A DNA stretch of 64,000 bases from Paragemmobacter amnigenus (GCF_009908265.2 NZ_JAAATX020000006.1:1-64000); one strand, 5' to 3'; counted from the first letter of the stretch, positions 36,871 through 48,500 are shown. Translations and numbers: made by a program. Notes: generated from the sequence alone by a model not told the origin.

Positions 36871-37746
36871 ATGACCGACCTCATCCCCAGCCTCGCCAGC
36901 ATTTCCGACCGCTACGACGCCGTCTTCTGCGACCTCTGGGGCTGCCTCCACAACGGCCAGACCCCCTTCCCCGCCGCCGTCGCCGCGCTCCGCGCCTTTC
37001 GCGCCAAAGGCAAAACCGTCCTCCTCCTCACCAACTCCCCCCGCCCGAAATCCAGCGTCATCAACCAGTTGGCCCGCATCGGCGTCCCCATCGACGCCTG
37101 GGACGAGATCGTCTCCTCCGGCGACGCCACGCAATATGCCCTGCTCTCGGGTGCCGTCGGCACCCGCATCCACCACATCGGCGCCCCCAAGGACGAGACT
37201 TTCTTTACCGACCTGCCCCAAGATGCCCCGCAAACCCCGATCACCCGCGTCCCCCTGACCGACGCCGAAGGCGTCGTCTGCACCGGCCTTTTCGACGACC
37301 TGACCGAAACCCCCGACGACTACCGCGCCACTCTCCTGATGATGAAGGCCCGCGACCTGAAGATGCTCTGCGCCAACCCCGACCTGATCGTCGACCTCGG
37401 CGACCGTCGCCTGTACTGCGCCGGCGCACTGGCACAGGCCTATGAAGCCATGGGCGGCACCGCGCTCTACTTCGGCAAACCCCACCCGCCGATCTACGAC
37501 CTCGCGCGCCGCCGCCTCGCTGCCCTCACGGGGCGCGACGATGCCAACATCCTCGCCATCGGCGACGGCATCCACACCGACATTCAGGGCGGCATCGGCG
37601 AAGGCATCGACACGCTCTTCGTCACCGCAGGCATCGCCGCCCATGAATTCGGCCCCGATCCGGCAAGACCCGACGTCACGCGCCTTAACCATTGGCTAAC
37701 CAACCTGCAACTTTCCCCCACCCACGCCATCCCCCTCCTCGCCTGA
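36871..37746 (+). CDS. HAD-superfamily class IIA hydrolase
   Basis: This 291-residue protein has the HAD motif I VFCDLWGCLHNGQTPFP (nucleophile Asp near residue 20), motif II LLLTNSPRPKSSV, and motif IV GDGIHTDIQGGIGEG. This matches the TIGR01459-type class IIA phosphatase of alphaproteobacteria, for which no substrate is proven. ATG 36871 was chosen because the sequence before it does not align with the family. Hairpin array 3 begins one base after the stop. Confidence 0.9.
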   Translation: MTDLIPSLASISDRYDAVFCDLWGCLHNGQTPFPAAVAALRAFRAKGKTVLLLTNSPRPKSSVINQLARIGVPIDAWDEIVSSGDATQYALLSGAVGTRIHHIGAPKDETFFTDLPQDAPQTPITRVPLTDAEGVVCTGLFDDLTETPDDYRATLLMMKARDLKMLCANPDLIVDLGDRRLYCAGALAQAYEAMGGTALYFGKPHPPIYDLARRRLAALTGRDDANILAIGDGIHTDIQGGIGEGIDTLFVTAGIAAHEFGPDPARPDVTRLNHWLTNLQLSPTHAIPLLA

Positions 37747-37747
37747 C

Positions 37748-37857
37748 GCGATGTCTGACACAGACATCGCCACGGAATGTGACGCAAATTCCGCGCCCTA
37801 CGCCTGCCATCCGGTTCTTGCGTCAAAAACCGGCGCGAAATCTGCGCCAGATTTCAC
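37748..37857 (+). repeat. Hairpin array 3 (four hairpins)
   Basis: Hairpins lie at 37748-37770 (10-bp stem, arm gcgatgtctg, loop aca), 37773-37793 (arm cggaatgtg, one mismatch, loop acg), 37811-37833 (arm ccggttcttg, one mismatch, loop cgt) and 37835-37857 (arm gcgaaatctg, one mismatch, loop cgc). Cores are TGACACA, TGACGCA, TGCGTCA and TGCGCCA: forward, forward, reverse, reverse. The HAD gene stop forms TGACGC at the array edge. Confidence 0.9.
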
Positions 37858-37873
37858 CCGAACCGAAAAGTAA

Positions 37874-37901
37874 CATTCTTGCGCGAAAAGTCGCACCGGC
37901 G
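37874..37901 (+). promoter_or_regulatory. Candidate promoter of the MaoC gene
   Basis: Between hairpin array 3 and ATG 37979, a TTGCGC near 37874 and a GATAAA 16 bases further on could be -35 and -10 elements. The flanking gtaac and gttac form an inverted repeat. The match is only moderate. Confidence 0.3.
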
Positions 37902-37978
37902 ATAAAAAGTTACGCAACAGAATTGCGCTGCATCGCGGCATAGGCTACCGTCCGCCCAAGACCCAAAAGGATTCGGCC

Positions 37979-38434
37979 ATGTTCGCACGCGCCATCGACA
38001 ACCAGCCCCGCGGCACCATCTGCATCGAGGATCTCGAAATCGGGATGACGCGCTCGCTGCTGAAAACCGTCACCGACCGCGACATCGAAATGTTTGCCGA
38101 AGTCTCCACCGACCGGAATCCCGTCCATCTCGACGATTCCTACGCACAGGACACCATCTTCCAGGGCCGCATCGCCCACGGGATGCTGACCGCGGGCCTC
38201 ATCTCCGCCGTCATCGGCGAACAGCTCCCCGGCCACGGCACCGTCTATCTGGGCCAAAGCCTCAAATTCATGGCACCCGTCCGCCCCGGCGATACCGTCC
38301 GGGCCGAGGTCAAGGTCACCGCCATCGACCACGCCAAGCGCCGCGTCACCCTTGAAACCCACTGCGCCGTGGGTAATACCGTCGTCCTGAAGGGCGAGGC
38401 GCTGGTTCTGGCACCCTCGCGCAAGTTCGACTGA
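37979..38434 (+). CDS. MaoC-like (R)-enoyl-CoA hydratase
   Basis: This 151-residue hot-dog fold protein has the catalytic pair of MaoC hydratases: aspartate and histidine in EVSTDRNPVHLDD near residue 41, with IAHGMLTAGLISAVIG. It would hydrate crotonyl-CoA-like 2-enoyl-CoA to the (R)-3-hydroxy form, as in PhaJ proteins that feed polyhydroxyalkanoate synthesis. Which chain lengths it accepts is not visible. A small hairpin (gggggcttccccc) follows its stop. It is next to ribF. Confidence 0.9.
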   Translation: MFARAIDNQPRGTICIEDLEIGMTRSLLKTVTDRDIEMFAEVSTDRNPVHLDDSYAQDTIFQGRIAHGMLTAGLISAVIGEQLPGHGTVYLGQSLKFMAPVRPGDTVRAEVKVTAIDHAKRRVTLETHCAVGNTVVLKGEALVLAPSRKFD

Positions 38435-38463
38435 CACGGGGGCTTCCCCCGCCACGGGGAAAG

Positions 38464-39402
38464 ATGCACCACCACCACCACTGGCAGGGACTGGCCCCAG
38501 ACGCCCGCGGCGCATCCGTCGCCATGGGCAATTTCGATGGCGTCCATCTGGGCCACCAGTCGGTGATCGACCTTGCCCGCCGCACCGACATTCCGCATGA
38601 CGCGCCGCTGGGCATCGTCACCTTCGAACCCCACCCGCGCCAGTTCTTCGCCCCCGACGCCCCCGCCTTCCGCCTCATGAACCCCGAGGCACGGGCGAAC
38701 CGCCTTGCCAAACTGGGCGTGCGGCACCTGTACGAGCTTCCCTTCGACGCGACCCTCGCCTCGCTCTCGCCCGAAGCCTTCGCGCGCGACGTGCTGGCCA
38801 ATGGCCTCGGCATCGCGCATGTCGTGGTCGGCGCCGACTTCTGCTTCGGCAAGGGCCGCAGCGGCACCGCCACCGACCTGCAGACCCTCGGCGCGAAATA
38901 CGGCTTCGCCACCACCATCGCCCCCCTCCTCTCCGTCGGCGGGACCGAGGTCTCGTCCACCGCCATCCGCACCGCGCTGGCCGAAGGCCGCCCCCGCGAC
39001 GCCGCCGCCATGCTGGGCCACTGGCACCGCATCGAGGGCGAGGTGATCCACGGCGAAAAGCGCGGCCGCGAGCTGGGCTATCCCACCGCCAACATGTCGG
39101 TGGACGGCCTGCACCTGCCCCGCCTCGGCGTCTACGCGGTCAAGGCCGACATCCTGACGGGTCCGCAGGCGGGCAGCTACATGGGCGCGGCCTCCCTCGG
39201 CGTGCGGCCCATGTTCGGCGTGAACCGCCCGAACCTCGAAACCTTCCTCTTCGACTTCAAGGGCGATCTCTATGGACAGCACCTGTCCATCGCCTTCGTC
39301 GATTACCTGCGCCCCGAGCTGAAATTCGACGGCCTCGACGCCCTCATCACCCAGATGGACGCCGACTGCCGCAAGGCGCGCGACATCCTCGCCGCGCTCT
39401 GA
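38464..39402 (+). CDS. ribF: Bifunctional riboflavin kinase / FAD synthetase
   Basis: This 312-residue enzyme makes FMN and FAD. The N-terminal FAD synthetase part has ASVAMGNFDGVHLGHQSVID and GIVTFEPHPRQFF. The C-terminal flavokinase part has GEKRGRELGYPTANM and GAASLGVRPMFG. ATG 38464 begins with five consecutive histidines (MHHHHHWQGL) encoded only by cac codons; the following residues line up with family N-termini, so this seems the true start and not an artefact. It has gggga upstream. Hairpin array 4 begins one base after the stop. Confidence 0.94.
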   Translation: MHHHHHWQGLAPDARGASVAMGNFDGVHLGHQSVIDLARRTDIPHDAPLGIVTFEPHPRQFFAPDAPAFRLMNPEARANRLAKLGVRHLYELPFDATLASLSPEAFARDVLANGLGIAHVVVGADFCFGKGRSGTATDLQTLGAKYGFATTIAPLLSVGGTEVSSTAIRTALAEGRPRDAAAMLGHWHRIEGEVIHGEKRGRELGYPTANMSVDGLHLPRLGVYAVKADILTGPQAGSYMGAASLGVRPMFGVNRPNLETFLFDFKGDLYGQHLSIAFVDYLRPELKFDGLDALITQMDADCRKARDILAAL

Positions 39403-39403
39403 C

Positions 39404-39521
39404 GCAAAACTCTTCTGGCGAAGAGTTTTGCAGGCGGTTCTTCTGGCGAAGAACCACCCCGCCCGAACCCGAAATTTCGCCAGAAATTTCGCCCCGAAGA
39501 TTTTTCGCCAGAAAAATCTTC
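39404..39521 (+). repeat. Hairpin array 4 (four hairpins, TGGC/GCCA loops)
   Basis: Hairpins lie at 39404-39431 (12-bp stem, arm gcaaaactcttc, loop tggc), 39436-39455 (8 bp, ggttcttc, loop tggc), 39470-39491 (9 bp, cgaaatttc, loop gcca) and 39496-39521 (11 bp, gaagatttttc, loop gcca). The first two loops are forward and the last two are their reverse complement. The ribF stop forms TGACGC at the edge. Confidence 0.93.
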
Positions 39522-39566
39522 CCCCCGACGCTTCCCTTTTCCCCCGCCCCGTCGCACCTTCGCGCC

Positions 39567-40022
39567 ATGACCGACAAACTCCGCCCCCGCTTCTGGGAAA
39601 CCATCCCCCTGTCGAAACTCACCGCCCCCGAATGGGAGGCGCTCTGCGACGGCTGCGGCAAATGCTGCCTGAACAAGATCGAGTATGAGGATACGGGCGA
39701 AGTCGACTACACCCGCATCGCCTGCCGTCTGCTGGACGGCGAAACCTGCCGCTGCACCCAATATCCGATCCGCCACCAGTTCGTGCCCGACTGCGTCCGC
39801 CTGACGCCCAAGACCCTGCCCAAGATCGCCTACTGGATGCCGCGCACCTGCGCCTACCGCCTGCTTTACGAAGGCCAGCCCATCCCCGACTGGCACCCGC
39901 TGAACACGGGCGATCCCGACAGCACGCACAAGACGGGCAACTCCGTCCGCGGCATCACCGTCCCCGAATTCGAAGTGCACGAAGACGACTGGGACGACTA
40001 CATCATCGAAGAGAAACCCTGA
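39567..40022 (+). CDS. YcgN family cysteine-cluster protein (UPF0260)
   Basis: This 151-residue protein has the CDGCGKCCLNK cluster near residue 28 and four more conserved cysteines (RIACRLLDGETCRCTQYP, PDCVRL, RTCAYRL), which probably bind an iron-sulfur cluster or zinc. It starts MTDKLRPRFWETIPLSKLT. No role is known for the family. The stop overlaps the threonine aldolase start by one base. Confidence 0.92.
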   Translation: MTDKLRPRFWETIPLSKLTAPEWEALCDGCGKCCLNKIEYEDTGEVDYTRIACRLLDGETCRCTQYPIRHQFVPDCVRLTPKTLPKIAYWMPRTCAYRLLYEGQPIPDWHPLNTGDPDSTHKTGNSVRGITVPEFEVHEDDWDDYIIEEKP

Positions 40023-41056
40023 TGTTCTTCGCCTCCGACAACACCTCCGGCGTGCCGTCCGAAATCATGGCCGCCCTGACCCGCGCCAACGAAGGCTATG
40101 CCCGCAGCTACGGCGCGGATGACATCATGGCCCGCGTCACCGCCCGCATCAGGGCACTCTTCGACGCGCCCGACGCGGCGGTCCACCTCGTCGCCACCGG
40201 CACCGCCGCCAACGCCCTTGCCCTCGCCACGCTCACGCCCCCTTGGGGCGCGATCTTCTGCCACCGCCACGCCCATATCGCCGAAGACGAATGCGGCGCG
40301 CCCGAATTCTTCGCAGGCGGCGCGAAACTCGCCCTGATCGACGGCCCCCATGGCAAGATCACACCCGACGCGCTGACCGAATCCCTCGCCACCACCGGCG
40401 CCTCCGGCGTCCACGGCGTGCAGCGCGGCGCGCTCTCGCTCACCAACGTGACCGAGGCCGGCACCTGCTATACCCCCGCCGAAATCGCCGCCCTGACCGC
40501 CATCGCCAAATCCCACGGCCTGCCCTGCCACCTCGACGGCGCGCGCTTCGCCAATGCCCTGATCGCCACCGGCGCGACGCCTGCCGAAATGACATGGAAG
40601 GCCGGCATCGACGCCCTCTCCTTCGGCGGCACCAAGAACGGCCTCCTCGGCGTAGAAGCCGTCATCCTCTTCGACCCCGCCAAATCATGGGAACTGGAAC
40701 TCCGCCGCAAACGGGGCGGGCACCTCTTTTCCAAACACCGCTTCCTCTCGGCCCAGATGGAGGCCTACCTGACCGACGACCTCTGGCTCCGCCTCGCGCG
40801 CCACGCCAACGCGATGGGCCAGCGCCTTTCCAGCGGCATCGCCTCCCTCAACAGCGCCGCCCTCACCCACCCGACCCACGCGAACATGGTCTTCGCCAAC
40901 TGGGAACAGGGCGGCCACGCCCGCCTGCAATCGGGCGGCGCGATCTACTACGACCTCCGCCCGCTGCCGGACGGCCGCGAAACCGCCCGCATGGTCGCGT
41001 CATGGAACACCACCGACGACCACGTCGACCGCTTCCTCGCGCTCCTCAAAGGCTAG
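40022..41056 (+). CDS. Low-specificity L-threonine aldolase
   Basis: This 344-residue PLP enzyme cleaves L-threonine or allo-threonine to glycine and acetaldehyde. It has the family HLVATGTAANALAL, ITPDALTE, GLPCHLDGARFANAL and the PLP lysine in DALSFGGTKNGLLG near residue 203. It starts MFFASDNTSGVPSEIM. It overlaps ycgN by one base. Specificity for threonine over other beta-hydroxy amino acids is inferred from family alone. Confidence 0.9.
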   Translation: MFFASDNTSGVPSEIMAALTRANEGYARSYGADDIMARVTARIRALFDAPDAAVHLVATGTAANALALATLTPPWGAIFCHRHAHIAEDECGAPEFFAGGAKLALIDGPHGKITPDALTESLATTGASGVHGVQRGALSLTNVTEAGTCYTPAEIAALTAIAKSHGLPCHLDGARFANALIATGATPAEMTWKAGIDALSFGGTKNGLLGVEAVILFDPAKSWELELRRKRGGHLFSKHRFLSAQMEAYLTDDLWLRLARHANAMGQRLSSGIASLNSAALTHPTHANMVFANWEQGGHARLQSGGAIYYDLRPLPDGRETARMVASWNTTDDHVDRFLALLKG

Positions 41057-41064
41057 GGAATACC

Positions 41065-41142
41065 CGCCCCGGGCCTGACCCGGGGCCTCTTGCCATCCAA
41101 CGCGCTACGCCCGCAGGAGGCCCCGGGTCAAGCCCGGGGCGC
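41065..41142. repeat. CCCGGG inverted repeat, copy 4, supplying a stop codon
   Basis: Left arm cgccccgggcctgacccggg starts at 41065 and right arm gaggccccgggtcaagcccg at 41117. The right arm runs into the 3' end of the next minus-strand gene and contains its TGA stop (41128-41130). Confidence 0.8.
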
Positions 41143-41733
41143 GCTGTCTGCCAGATGCTCCTCCAGCATCTCCAGCCGGTCCTGCCCCCAGAACCGCTCC
41201 TCGCCCACGATATAGAAGGGCAGGCCGAACACCCCCCGCGCCACGGCCTCGTCAAGGTTCCGCACATAGACATCCGCCGCCGTGAACATCCCCCGATCCG
41301 CCACGGCCGGATCGAACCCGTTTTCGGCCAGAATCGCCTTGACCACCTCGTCATCCGCGATGTTGCGCCCCTCGGCCCAGACCGCCCGCGGAAAGGCCCT
41401 GACCAGCCCCGCCAGATCGCCACCCCCCGCCGCCTGCGCCGCGATGATCGCGTAACTCGCCGGCGCCGGATTCACCGGAAAGAAGAACGGCTGCAGATCC
41501 AGCTTCATCCCCAGCTTCCGCGACCACCGCGCCAGCTCCTGCAGCCGGTACGCCTTCCGGCTCTCGTGCCGCTCTGCCAGCACCTGCCCGCCCGTCCGCG
41601 GAAACAGCGCGGGCCCGTCCAGCGGCACATAACGGATGCTCGCCCCCTGCCGCGCCGCAATCGCCTCCAGCCGGTCGCCCGCCAGATAGACCCAGGGCGA
41701 CATCGGGGTCAGGAAGTAGTCGATCTGCGCCAT
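41128..41733 (-). CDS. 2-hydroxychromene-2-carboxylate isomerase / DsbA-fold protein
   Basis: This 201-residue protein starts [20 protein letters not shown]. The serine in MSPW replaces the DsbA CxxC, as in GST-kappa-like 2-hydroxychromene-2-carboxylate isomerases. The C-terminal [28 protein letters not shown] completes the fold. The last five codons (DSAPRA) and the stop are inside a dispersed CCCGGG repeat, so the original C-terminus has been replaced or extended. True substrate is uncertain. Confidence 0.9.
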   Translation of the reverse strand: MAQIDYFLTPMSPWVYLAGDRLEAIAARQGASIRYVPLDGPALFPRTGGQVLAERHESRKAYRLQELARWSRKLGMKLDLQPFFFPVNPAPASYAIIAAQAAGGGDLAGLVRAFPRAVWAEGRNIADDEVVKAILAENGFDPAVADRGMFTAADVYVRNLDEAVARGVFGLPFYIVGEERFWGQDRLEMLEEHLADSAPRA

Positions 41734-41824
41734 TTTCACGCCCTCGCTTGCCTTTGGTTCCCAAGACCGTAACGCGGTGATAAGGCGTGTCCAACACCGA
41801 TTCCGCTGCCCACCGGAGACCCAA

Positions 41825-42844
41825 ATGCCCGCCATCACCGAGCCGAAACTGATTTCCGGCAACGCCAACCTGTCGCTGGCGAAATCCATCGCCCGCCGCA
41901 TGTCCATGCATCGCGGCATGTCGGTGAACCTTGTTGACGCGCGGGTGGAACGCTTCAACGATCAGGAAATCTTCGTCGAGGTGTTCGAGAATGTGCGGGG
42001 CGAGGACATGTATGTCATCCAGCCCACCTCGAATCCGGCCAATGACAACCTGATGGAACTGCTCATCATGGTCGACGCGCTCCGCCGCTCCTCGGCCAGC
42101 CGCATCACCGCCGTGATCCCCTATTTCGGCTATGCCCGTCAGGACCGCCGCGCCAAGGCCCGCACGCCGATTTCCGCCAAGCTGGTGGCGAACCTCATCG
42201 AAACCTCGGGCGTCGACCGCGTCCTGACGCTCGACCTGCACGCCGCGCAGATCCAGGGTTTCTTCGACATCCCCGTCGACAACCTCTACGCCTCGCCCGT
42301 CTTCGCGCTGGACATCGAGCACCACTTCAAGGGCCAGATGGAAGACCTGATGATCGTCTCACCCGACGTGGGCGGCGTGGCCCGCGCCCGCGAACTGGCC
42401 AAGCGGATCAACGCTCCCCTGTCGATCGTCGACAAACGGCGCGAAAAGGCGGGCGAGGTCGCCGGCATGACCGTCATCGGCAATGTCGAAGGCAAGAAAT
42501 GCATCATCGTTGATGACATCTGCGACACCGCAGGCACGCTCTGCAAGGCGGCCGAGGTCCTGATGGAAAACGGCGCGACCGAGGTCCACTCCTACATCAC
42601 CCACGGCGTCCTGTCGGGCCCCGCCATCGAACGGGTGAAGAACTCGGTGATGAAGTCCCTCGTCATCACCGACAGCATCGAACAGGGCGACAAGGTGAAG
42701 GCCGCGCCGAACATCCGCATCGTGCCCACTGCGCCGATGTTCGCGCAGGCCATCCTGAACATCTGGAACGGCACCTCCGTCTCGTCCCTGTTCGAGACGG
42801 ACACCCTCGTCCCGATCTACGAAGGCATGTACCAGCGCGCCTGA
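41825..42844 (+). CDS. prs: Ribose-phosphate pyrophosphokinase (PRPP synthetase)
   Basis: This 339-residue enzyme converts ribose 5-phosphate and ATP to PRPP, feeding purine, pyrimidine, histidine and tryptophan synthesis. It has the ATP/PPi segment [18 protein letters not shown], the flexible-loop and PRPP site [17 protein letters not shown], and [15 protein letters not shown]. It starts [17 protein letters not shown], a little longer than the E. coli protein at the N-terminus. The histidine and purine genes at 62 and 24 kb depend on its product. Confidence 0.96.
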   Translation: MPAITEPKLISGNANLSLAKSIARRMSMHRGMSVNLVDARVERFNDQEIFVEVFENVRGEDMYVIQPTSNPANDNLMELLIMVDALRRSSASRITAVIPYFGYARQDRRAKARTPISAKLVANLIETSGVDRVLTLDLHAAQIQGFFDIPVDNLYASPVFALDIEHHFKGQMEDLMIVSPDVGGVARARELAKRINAPLSIVDKRREKAGEVAGMTVIGNVEGKKCIIVDDICDTAGTLCKAAEVLMENGATEVHSYITHGVLSGPAIERVKNSVMKSLVITDSIEQGDKVKAAPNIRIVPTAPMFAQAILNIWNGTSVSSLFETDTLVPIYEGMYQRA

Positions 42845-42866
42845 TCCCCGTGGAATGGCAGGGATA

Positions 42867-43217
42867 TCAGCCGATATCCCAGTCATCCGGATCGCGCACG
42901 GGACCGATCGCCGTCCAGTCCGCCCGCAGGCGGGCGATGCGCGTGTCGCCCCATGTGCGGAACACCAGATGGAAGCCCGCTTCCGTCACGTTCTCGGCCA
43001 CCAGATCGGCGCGCATGTTGGTTTCGTGGTCCATGTCCCACAGGGAAACACCCACCATCACCGCCGGCGGCAGGATGAACGGCTCCGAGAAGGCCACCAC
43101 TGTCCGGCTTTCGCGGTCACCCGACCCTGTCCACATCACGCCGTTGGTGGCGTAATCCGAAAACAATTGTCGGCTCCCCTGCTCGATCCCGACGCTGTTT
43201 GCGCCAATGCGTTTCAT
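42867..43217 (-). CDS. H-type lectin domain protein
   Basis: This 116-residue protein (MKRIGANSVGIEQGS) has the H-type lectin core FSEPFILPPAVMVGVSLWDMDHETNMR with VTEAGFHLVFRTWGDTRIARLRADWTAIG. The layout matches PF09458, whose founding snail member binds GalNAc. No signal peptide is seen, so the bacterial protein may act in the cytosol. A longer ORF to 43313 exists but ATG 43217 fits the domain. It lies just beyond the atp operon terminator on the same strand. Confidence 0.8.
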   Translation of the reverse strand: MKRIGANSVGIEQGSRQLFSDYATNGVMWTGSGDRESRTVVAFSEPFILPPAVMVGVSLWDMDHETNMRADLVAENVTEAGFHLVFRTWGDTRIARLRADWTAIGPVRDPDDWDIG

Positions 43218-43283
43218 TCGCTGTTGTCTTCTGTGCACCACGTCCACTCGCCCCGAACAAATGGCAATACGCGTGCCAGAATA

Positions 43284-43311
43284 GCGAAAGCCCCGCCGTT
43301 TCCGGCGGGGC
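43284..43311 (-). terminator. atp operon terminator
   Basis: On the minus strand gccccgccg (43311-43303) pairs with cggcggggc (43298-43290), a 4-base loop between them, followed by TTTCGC. It begins 29 bases after the atpC stop codon. Confidence 0.85.
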
Positions 43312-43339
43312 ATTCACGACATTTCTACCGAAGCGTGTC

Positions 43340-43732
43340 TTATTGGCCGACAGCAGCCCGCAGGGCGAGCATATCGGCCACCAGCTTTTCAGCCGCATCC
43401 TTGTCCTCGGTCGTCGCGGCGGCATCGCGGGCCTCGGCCAGCAGCGCATCGAACAGCGCCGCATTCGCCTCTTCCACGGGAACCGCGCGCTCGGCCAGAA
43501 CCGACACGCCCGTCGCGCTGATCTCGGCGAAACCGCCGGTCACGACATAGGACTTGGTCCCTTCCGACGAAAGCGCCTTCAGGATACCGGGGCGCAGCGT
43601 GGTGATGGTCGGCGCATGGCCTTCCATCGCCGTGAGGTCGCCATCGGCCCCCGGGATCTGCACCTCGCTCGCCGAGACGGAGGCAAGCCTCCGCTCCGGC
43701 GAGACGAGATCGAATTGAACGGAGCCTGCCAT
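43340..43732 (-). CDS. atpC: ATP synthase F1 epsilon subunit
   Basis: This 130-residue subunit has the N-terminal beta sandwich ([39 protein letters not shown]) and a helical C-terminus ([18 protein letters not shown]). It is the last gene of the F1 operon, 12 bases after atpD, and is followed by the terminator. It is a central-stalk regulator of ATP hydrolysis. Confidence 0.96.
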   Translation of the reverse strand: MAGSVQFDLVSPERRLASVSASEVQIPGADGDLTAMEGHAPTITTLRPGILKALSSEGTKSYVVTGGFAEISATGVSVLAERAVPVEEANAALFDALLAEARDAAATTEDKDAAEKLVADMLALRAAVGQ

Positions 43733-43744
43733 TGGCTTGCCCCC

Positions 43745-46047
<2,303 letters not shown>

Positions 46048-46071
46048 CTGCCTACTCCCTCAAGGGCCAAA

Positions 46072-47610
46072 TCAGGCGAAGTCTTTGGCGAATGCATCAA
46101 GCTCCGCACGGATCGCCTTTTCCAAGTCGCCCGCCACCTTGCGGTCGTTCTTGGTGATGTCTTCCAGCAGCGCCGCGCCCTTGGTGCGCAGGTGCTTCAG
46201 GAGACCGGCTTCGAAACGGCCCACATCCTTGACCGCCACCTTGTCCAGATAGCCGTTGGTGCCCGCGTAGATCACGCAAACGATCTCGGCATTGGTCAGC
46301 GGCGAATACTGCGGCTGCTTCATCAGCTCGGTCAGACGCGCACCGCGGTTCAGAAGCTGCTGCGTCGCGGCGTCGAGGTCGGACCCGAACTGCGCGAAGG
46401 CCGCCATTTCGCGGTACTGCGCCAGTTCCAGCTTCACCTTGCCCGCGACCGACTTCATGGCCGAGGTCTGGGCCGAAGACCCCACGCGCGACACCGACAG
46501 ACCGGTGTTCACGGCCGGACGGATGCCCTGATAGAACAGTTCCGTCTCAAGGAAGATCTGCCCGTCGGTGATCGAGATCACGTTCGTCGGAATGAAGGCC
46601 GACACGTCGCCGCCTTGCGTTTCGATGATCGGCAGAGCGGTCAGCGAACCCGCGCCGAAATCCTCGTTCAGCTTGGCCGAACGCTCCAGCAGGCGCGAGT
46701 GGAGGTAGAACACGTCGCCCGGATAGGCTTCACGCCCCGGCGGACGGCGCAGCAGCAGCGACATCTGGCGATAGGCCACGGCCTGCTTGGACAGGTCATC
46801 ATAGATGATCAGCGCATGGCGGCCGTTGTCGCGGAAATATTCCGCCATCGCGGTTGCCGAATAGGGGGCAAGGAACTGCATCGGCGCCGGGTCCGATGCG
46901 GTGGCGGCCACGACGATCGTGTAGTCGATCGCGCCGGTCTCTTCCAGCTTCTTCACCAGCTGCGCCACGGTCGAACGCTTCTGCCCGATCGCGACATAGA
47001 TGCAGTACAGCTTCTTCGACTCATCCGAACCGGCGGCCTCGTTATAGACCTTCTGGTTCAGGATGGTGTCCAGCGCCACGGCGGTCTTGCCGGTCTGGCG
47101 GTCGCCGATGATCAGTTCGCGCTGGCCACGGCCAACGGGGATCATCGCGTCGACGGCCTTCAGGCCGGTCGCCATGGGCTCGTGCACCGATTTCCGCGGA
47201 ATGATGCCCGGCGCCTTCACGTCCGCAACGCGGCGCTCGGCGGCCTTGATCGGGCCCTTGCCGTCGATCGGGTTGCCCAGACCGTCAACCACGCGGCCCA
47301 GCAGGCCGTCACCGGCGGGCACGTCCACGATGGACTTGGTCCGCTTGACGACGTCGCCTTCCTTGATGTCCTGGTCGGAACCGAAGATCACGACGCCGAC
47401 GTTGTCGACTTCGAGGTTCAGCGCCATCCCGCGGATACCGCCGGGGAATTCCACCATCTCGCCGGCCTGCACATTGTCGAGGCCATGCACACGGGCAATC
47501 CCGTCACCGACCGACAGCACGCGACCCACTTCGGCAACTTCGGCGTCCTTGCCGAAGTTCTTGATCTGCTCCTTGAGGATCGCAGAGATCTCAGCAGCCT
47601 GGATTCCCAT
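46072..47610 (-). CDS. atpA: ATP synthase F1 alpha subunit
   Basis: This 512-residue subunit has the Walker A loop [16 protein letters not shown] near residue 169 and the C-terminal [19 protein letters not shown]. It starts [20 protein letters not shown] at ATG 47610; an upstream in-frame TTG at 47619 is unlikely. The atpH stop is 1 base away, so translation is coupled. Nucleotide binding here is non-catalytic. It forms the F1 head with beta. Confidence 0.98.
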   Translation of the reverse strand: MGIQAAEISAILKEQIKNFGKDAEVAEVGRVLSVGDGIARVHGLDNVQAGEMVEFPGGIRGMALNLEVDNVGVVIFGSDQDIKEGDVVKRTKSIVDVPAGDGLLGRVVDGLGNPIDGKGPIKAAERRVADVKAPGIIPRKSVHEPMATGLKAVDAMIPVGRGQRELIIGDRQTGKTAVALDTILNQKVYNEAAGSDESKKLYCIYVAIGQKRSTVAQLVKKLEETGAIDYTIVVAATASDPAPMQFLAPYSATAMAEYFRDNGRHALIIYDDLSKQAVAYRQMSLLLRRPPGREAYPGDVFYLHSRLLERSAKLNEDFGAGSLTALPIIETQGGDVSAFIPTNVISITDGQIFLETELFYQGIRPAVNTGLSVSRVGSSAQTSAMKSVAGKVKLELAQYREMAAFAQFGSDLDAATQQLLNRGARLTELMKQPQYSPLTNAEIVCVIYAGTNGYLDKVAVKDVGRFEAGLLKHLRTKGAALLEDITKNDRKVAGDLEKAIRAELDAFAKDFA

Positions 47611-47611
47611 C

Positions 47612-48172
47612 TCACCCAACCTCTTTCATTGCATTCTGGAGAGCCGCGAGCTTCGACCGCACCGACGTGTCGATCATGGTCGAGCCCAGCTTGACGACGA
47701 GACCACCGATGAGGCTTTCATCGACGGCGGTTTTCAGTTTCACGTCCTTGCCGACACGCGCCTTCAGCGTCGCGGCGAGTTTCTTGGCCTGATCGGCCGA
47801 CAGCGCGGCAGCCGAAGTCACCTCGGCCGTCACTTCGCCCTTCTCGGCGGCGATGCGCGCCAGCACGTCGGCCACCAGATGCGGCAGCACGAACAGGCGG
47901 CGGTTCTGCGCCATCAGCGCCAGCGTGTTGGCGGTCAGCGCCGACAGTTTCATCTTCTTGGCGATGGCCGCGATGGCCGCGCCCTGCTCGTCCCGGCTGA
48001 TGACGGGCGAGCCGATCATCGCGGTCAGTTCGGGGCTTGCCGCAAGTGCGGCACCAAGGGCATCGGCATCCGCCTCAAGCGCCTTCAGCGCCTTGTCTTC
48101 CTTCGCCAGCTCGAACAGAGCGGTGGCGTAGCGTGCGGCGATGCCGGAGGAGATCGAAGCTGGTTCGGACAC
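47612..48172 (-). CDS. atpH: ATP synthase F1 delta subunit
   Basis: This 186-residue stator subunit starts at GTG 48172 ([22 protein letters not shown]) after a ggaaggg ribosome-binding site; a longer reading to 48301 has no family match. The C-terminal [33 protein letters not shown] is diagnostic (given in part: [13 protein letters not shown] and [12 protein letters not shown]). It connects F1 to the F0 b subunits. It is the first gene of atpHAGDC; F0 genes are absent here, as is usual in Rhodobacteraceae. Confidence 0.95.
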   Translation of the reverse strand: MSEPASISSGIAARYATALFELAKEDKALKALEADADALGAALAASPELTAMIGSPVISRDEQGAAIAAIAKKMKLSALTANTLALMAQNRRLFVLPHLVADVLARIAAEKGEVTAEVTSAAALSADQAKKLAATLKARVGKDVKLKTAVDESLIGGLVVKLGSTMIDTSVRSKLAALQNAMKEVG

Positions 48173-48272
48173 GTCAACCCTTCCGCTGTCTGGCCCCGTT
48201 TCCCGCGCAGGTTGCACAGGTTCAGGGCATCCGTGGGCGCGGACCGATGGCCCGCGTCGTGAATTCGCGGCG

Positions 48273-48301
48273 TCATTAGCAGAGCGAGGTTTAGCCCGCA
48301 A
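48273..48301 (-). promoter_or_regulatory. Candidate promoter of atpHAGDC
   Basis: On the minus strand TTGCGG (48301-48296) and TAATGA (48278-48273) are 17 bases apart, about 100 bases upstream of the atpH start. A TTGACC slightly upstream is an alternative -35. The rest of 48173-48566 shows no gene. Confidence 0.4.
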
Positions 48302-48500
48302 CCGCTTAGGTCAACGGAACGTGACTGTTACGGTCAGGTTTTCTGGGCGGTTAGCGCGAACGTCCGGACCTGCGACACCATGCGCCAGCCCCGCCGCCCG
48401 CTCCGCCCCCGCCACAGCGGGCCGGACCCCAGAATCAGGGGCCCCGACAGCCAGCCCGACAACCCGCCCCGCGCCTTTCGCCTGCGCAAAAACATGGGCG

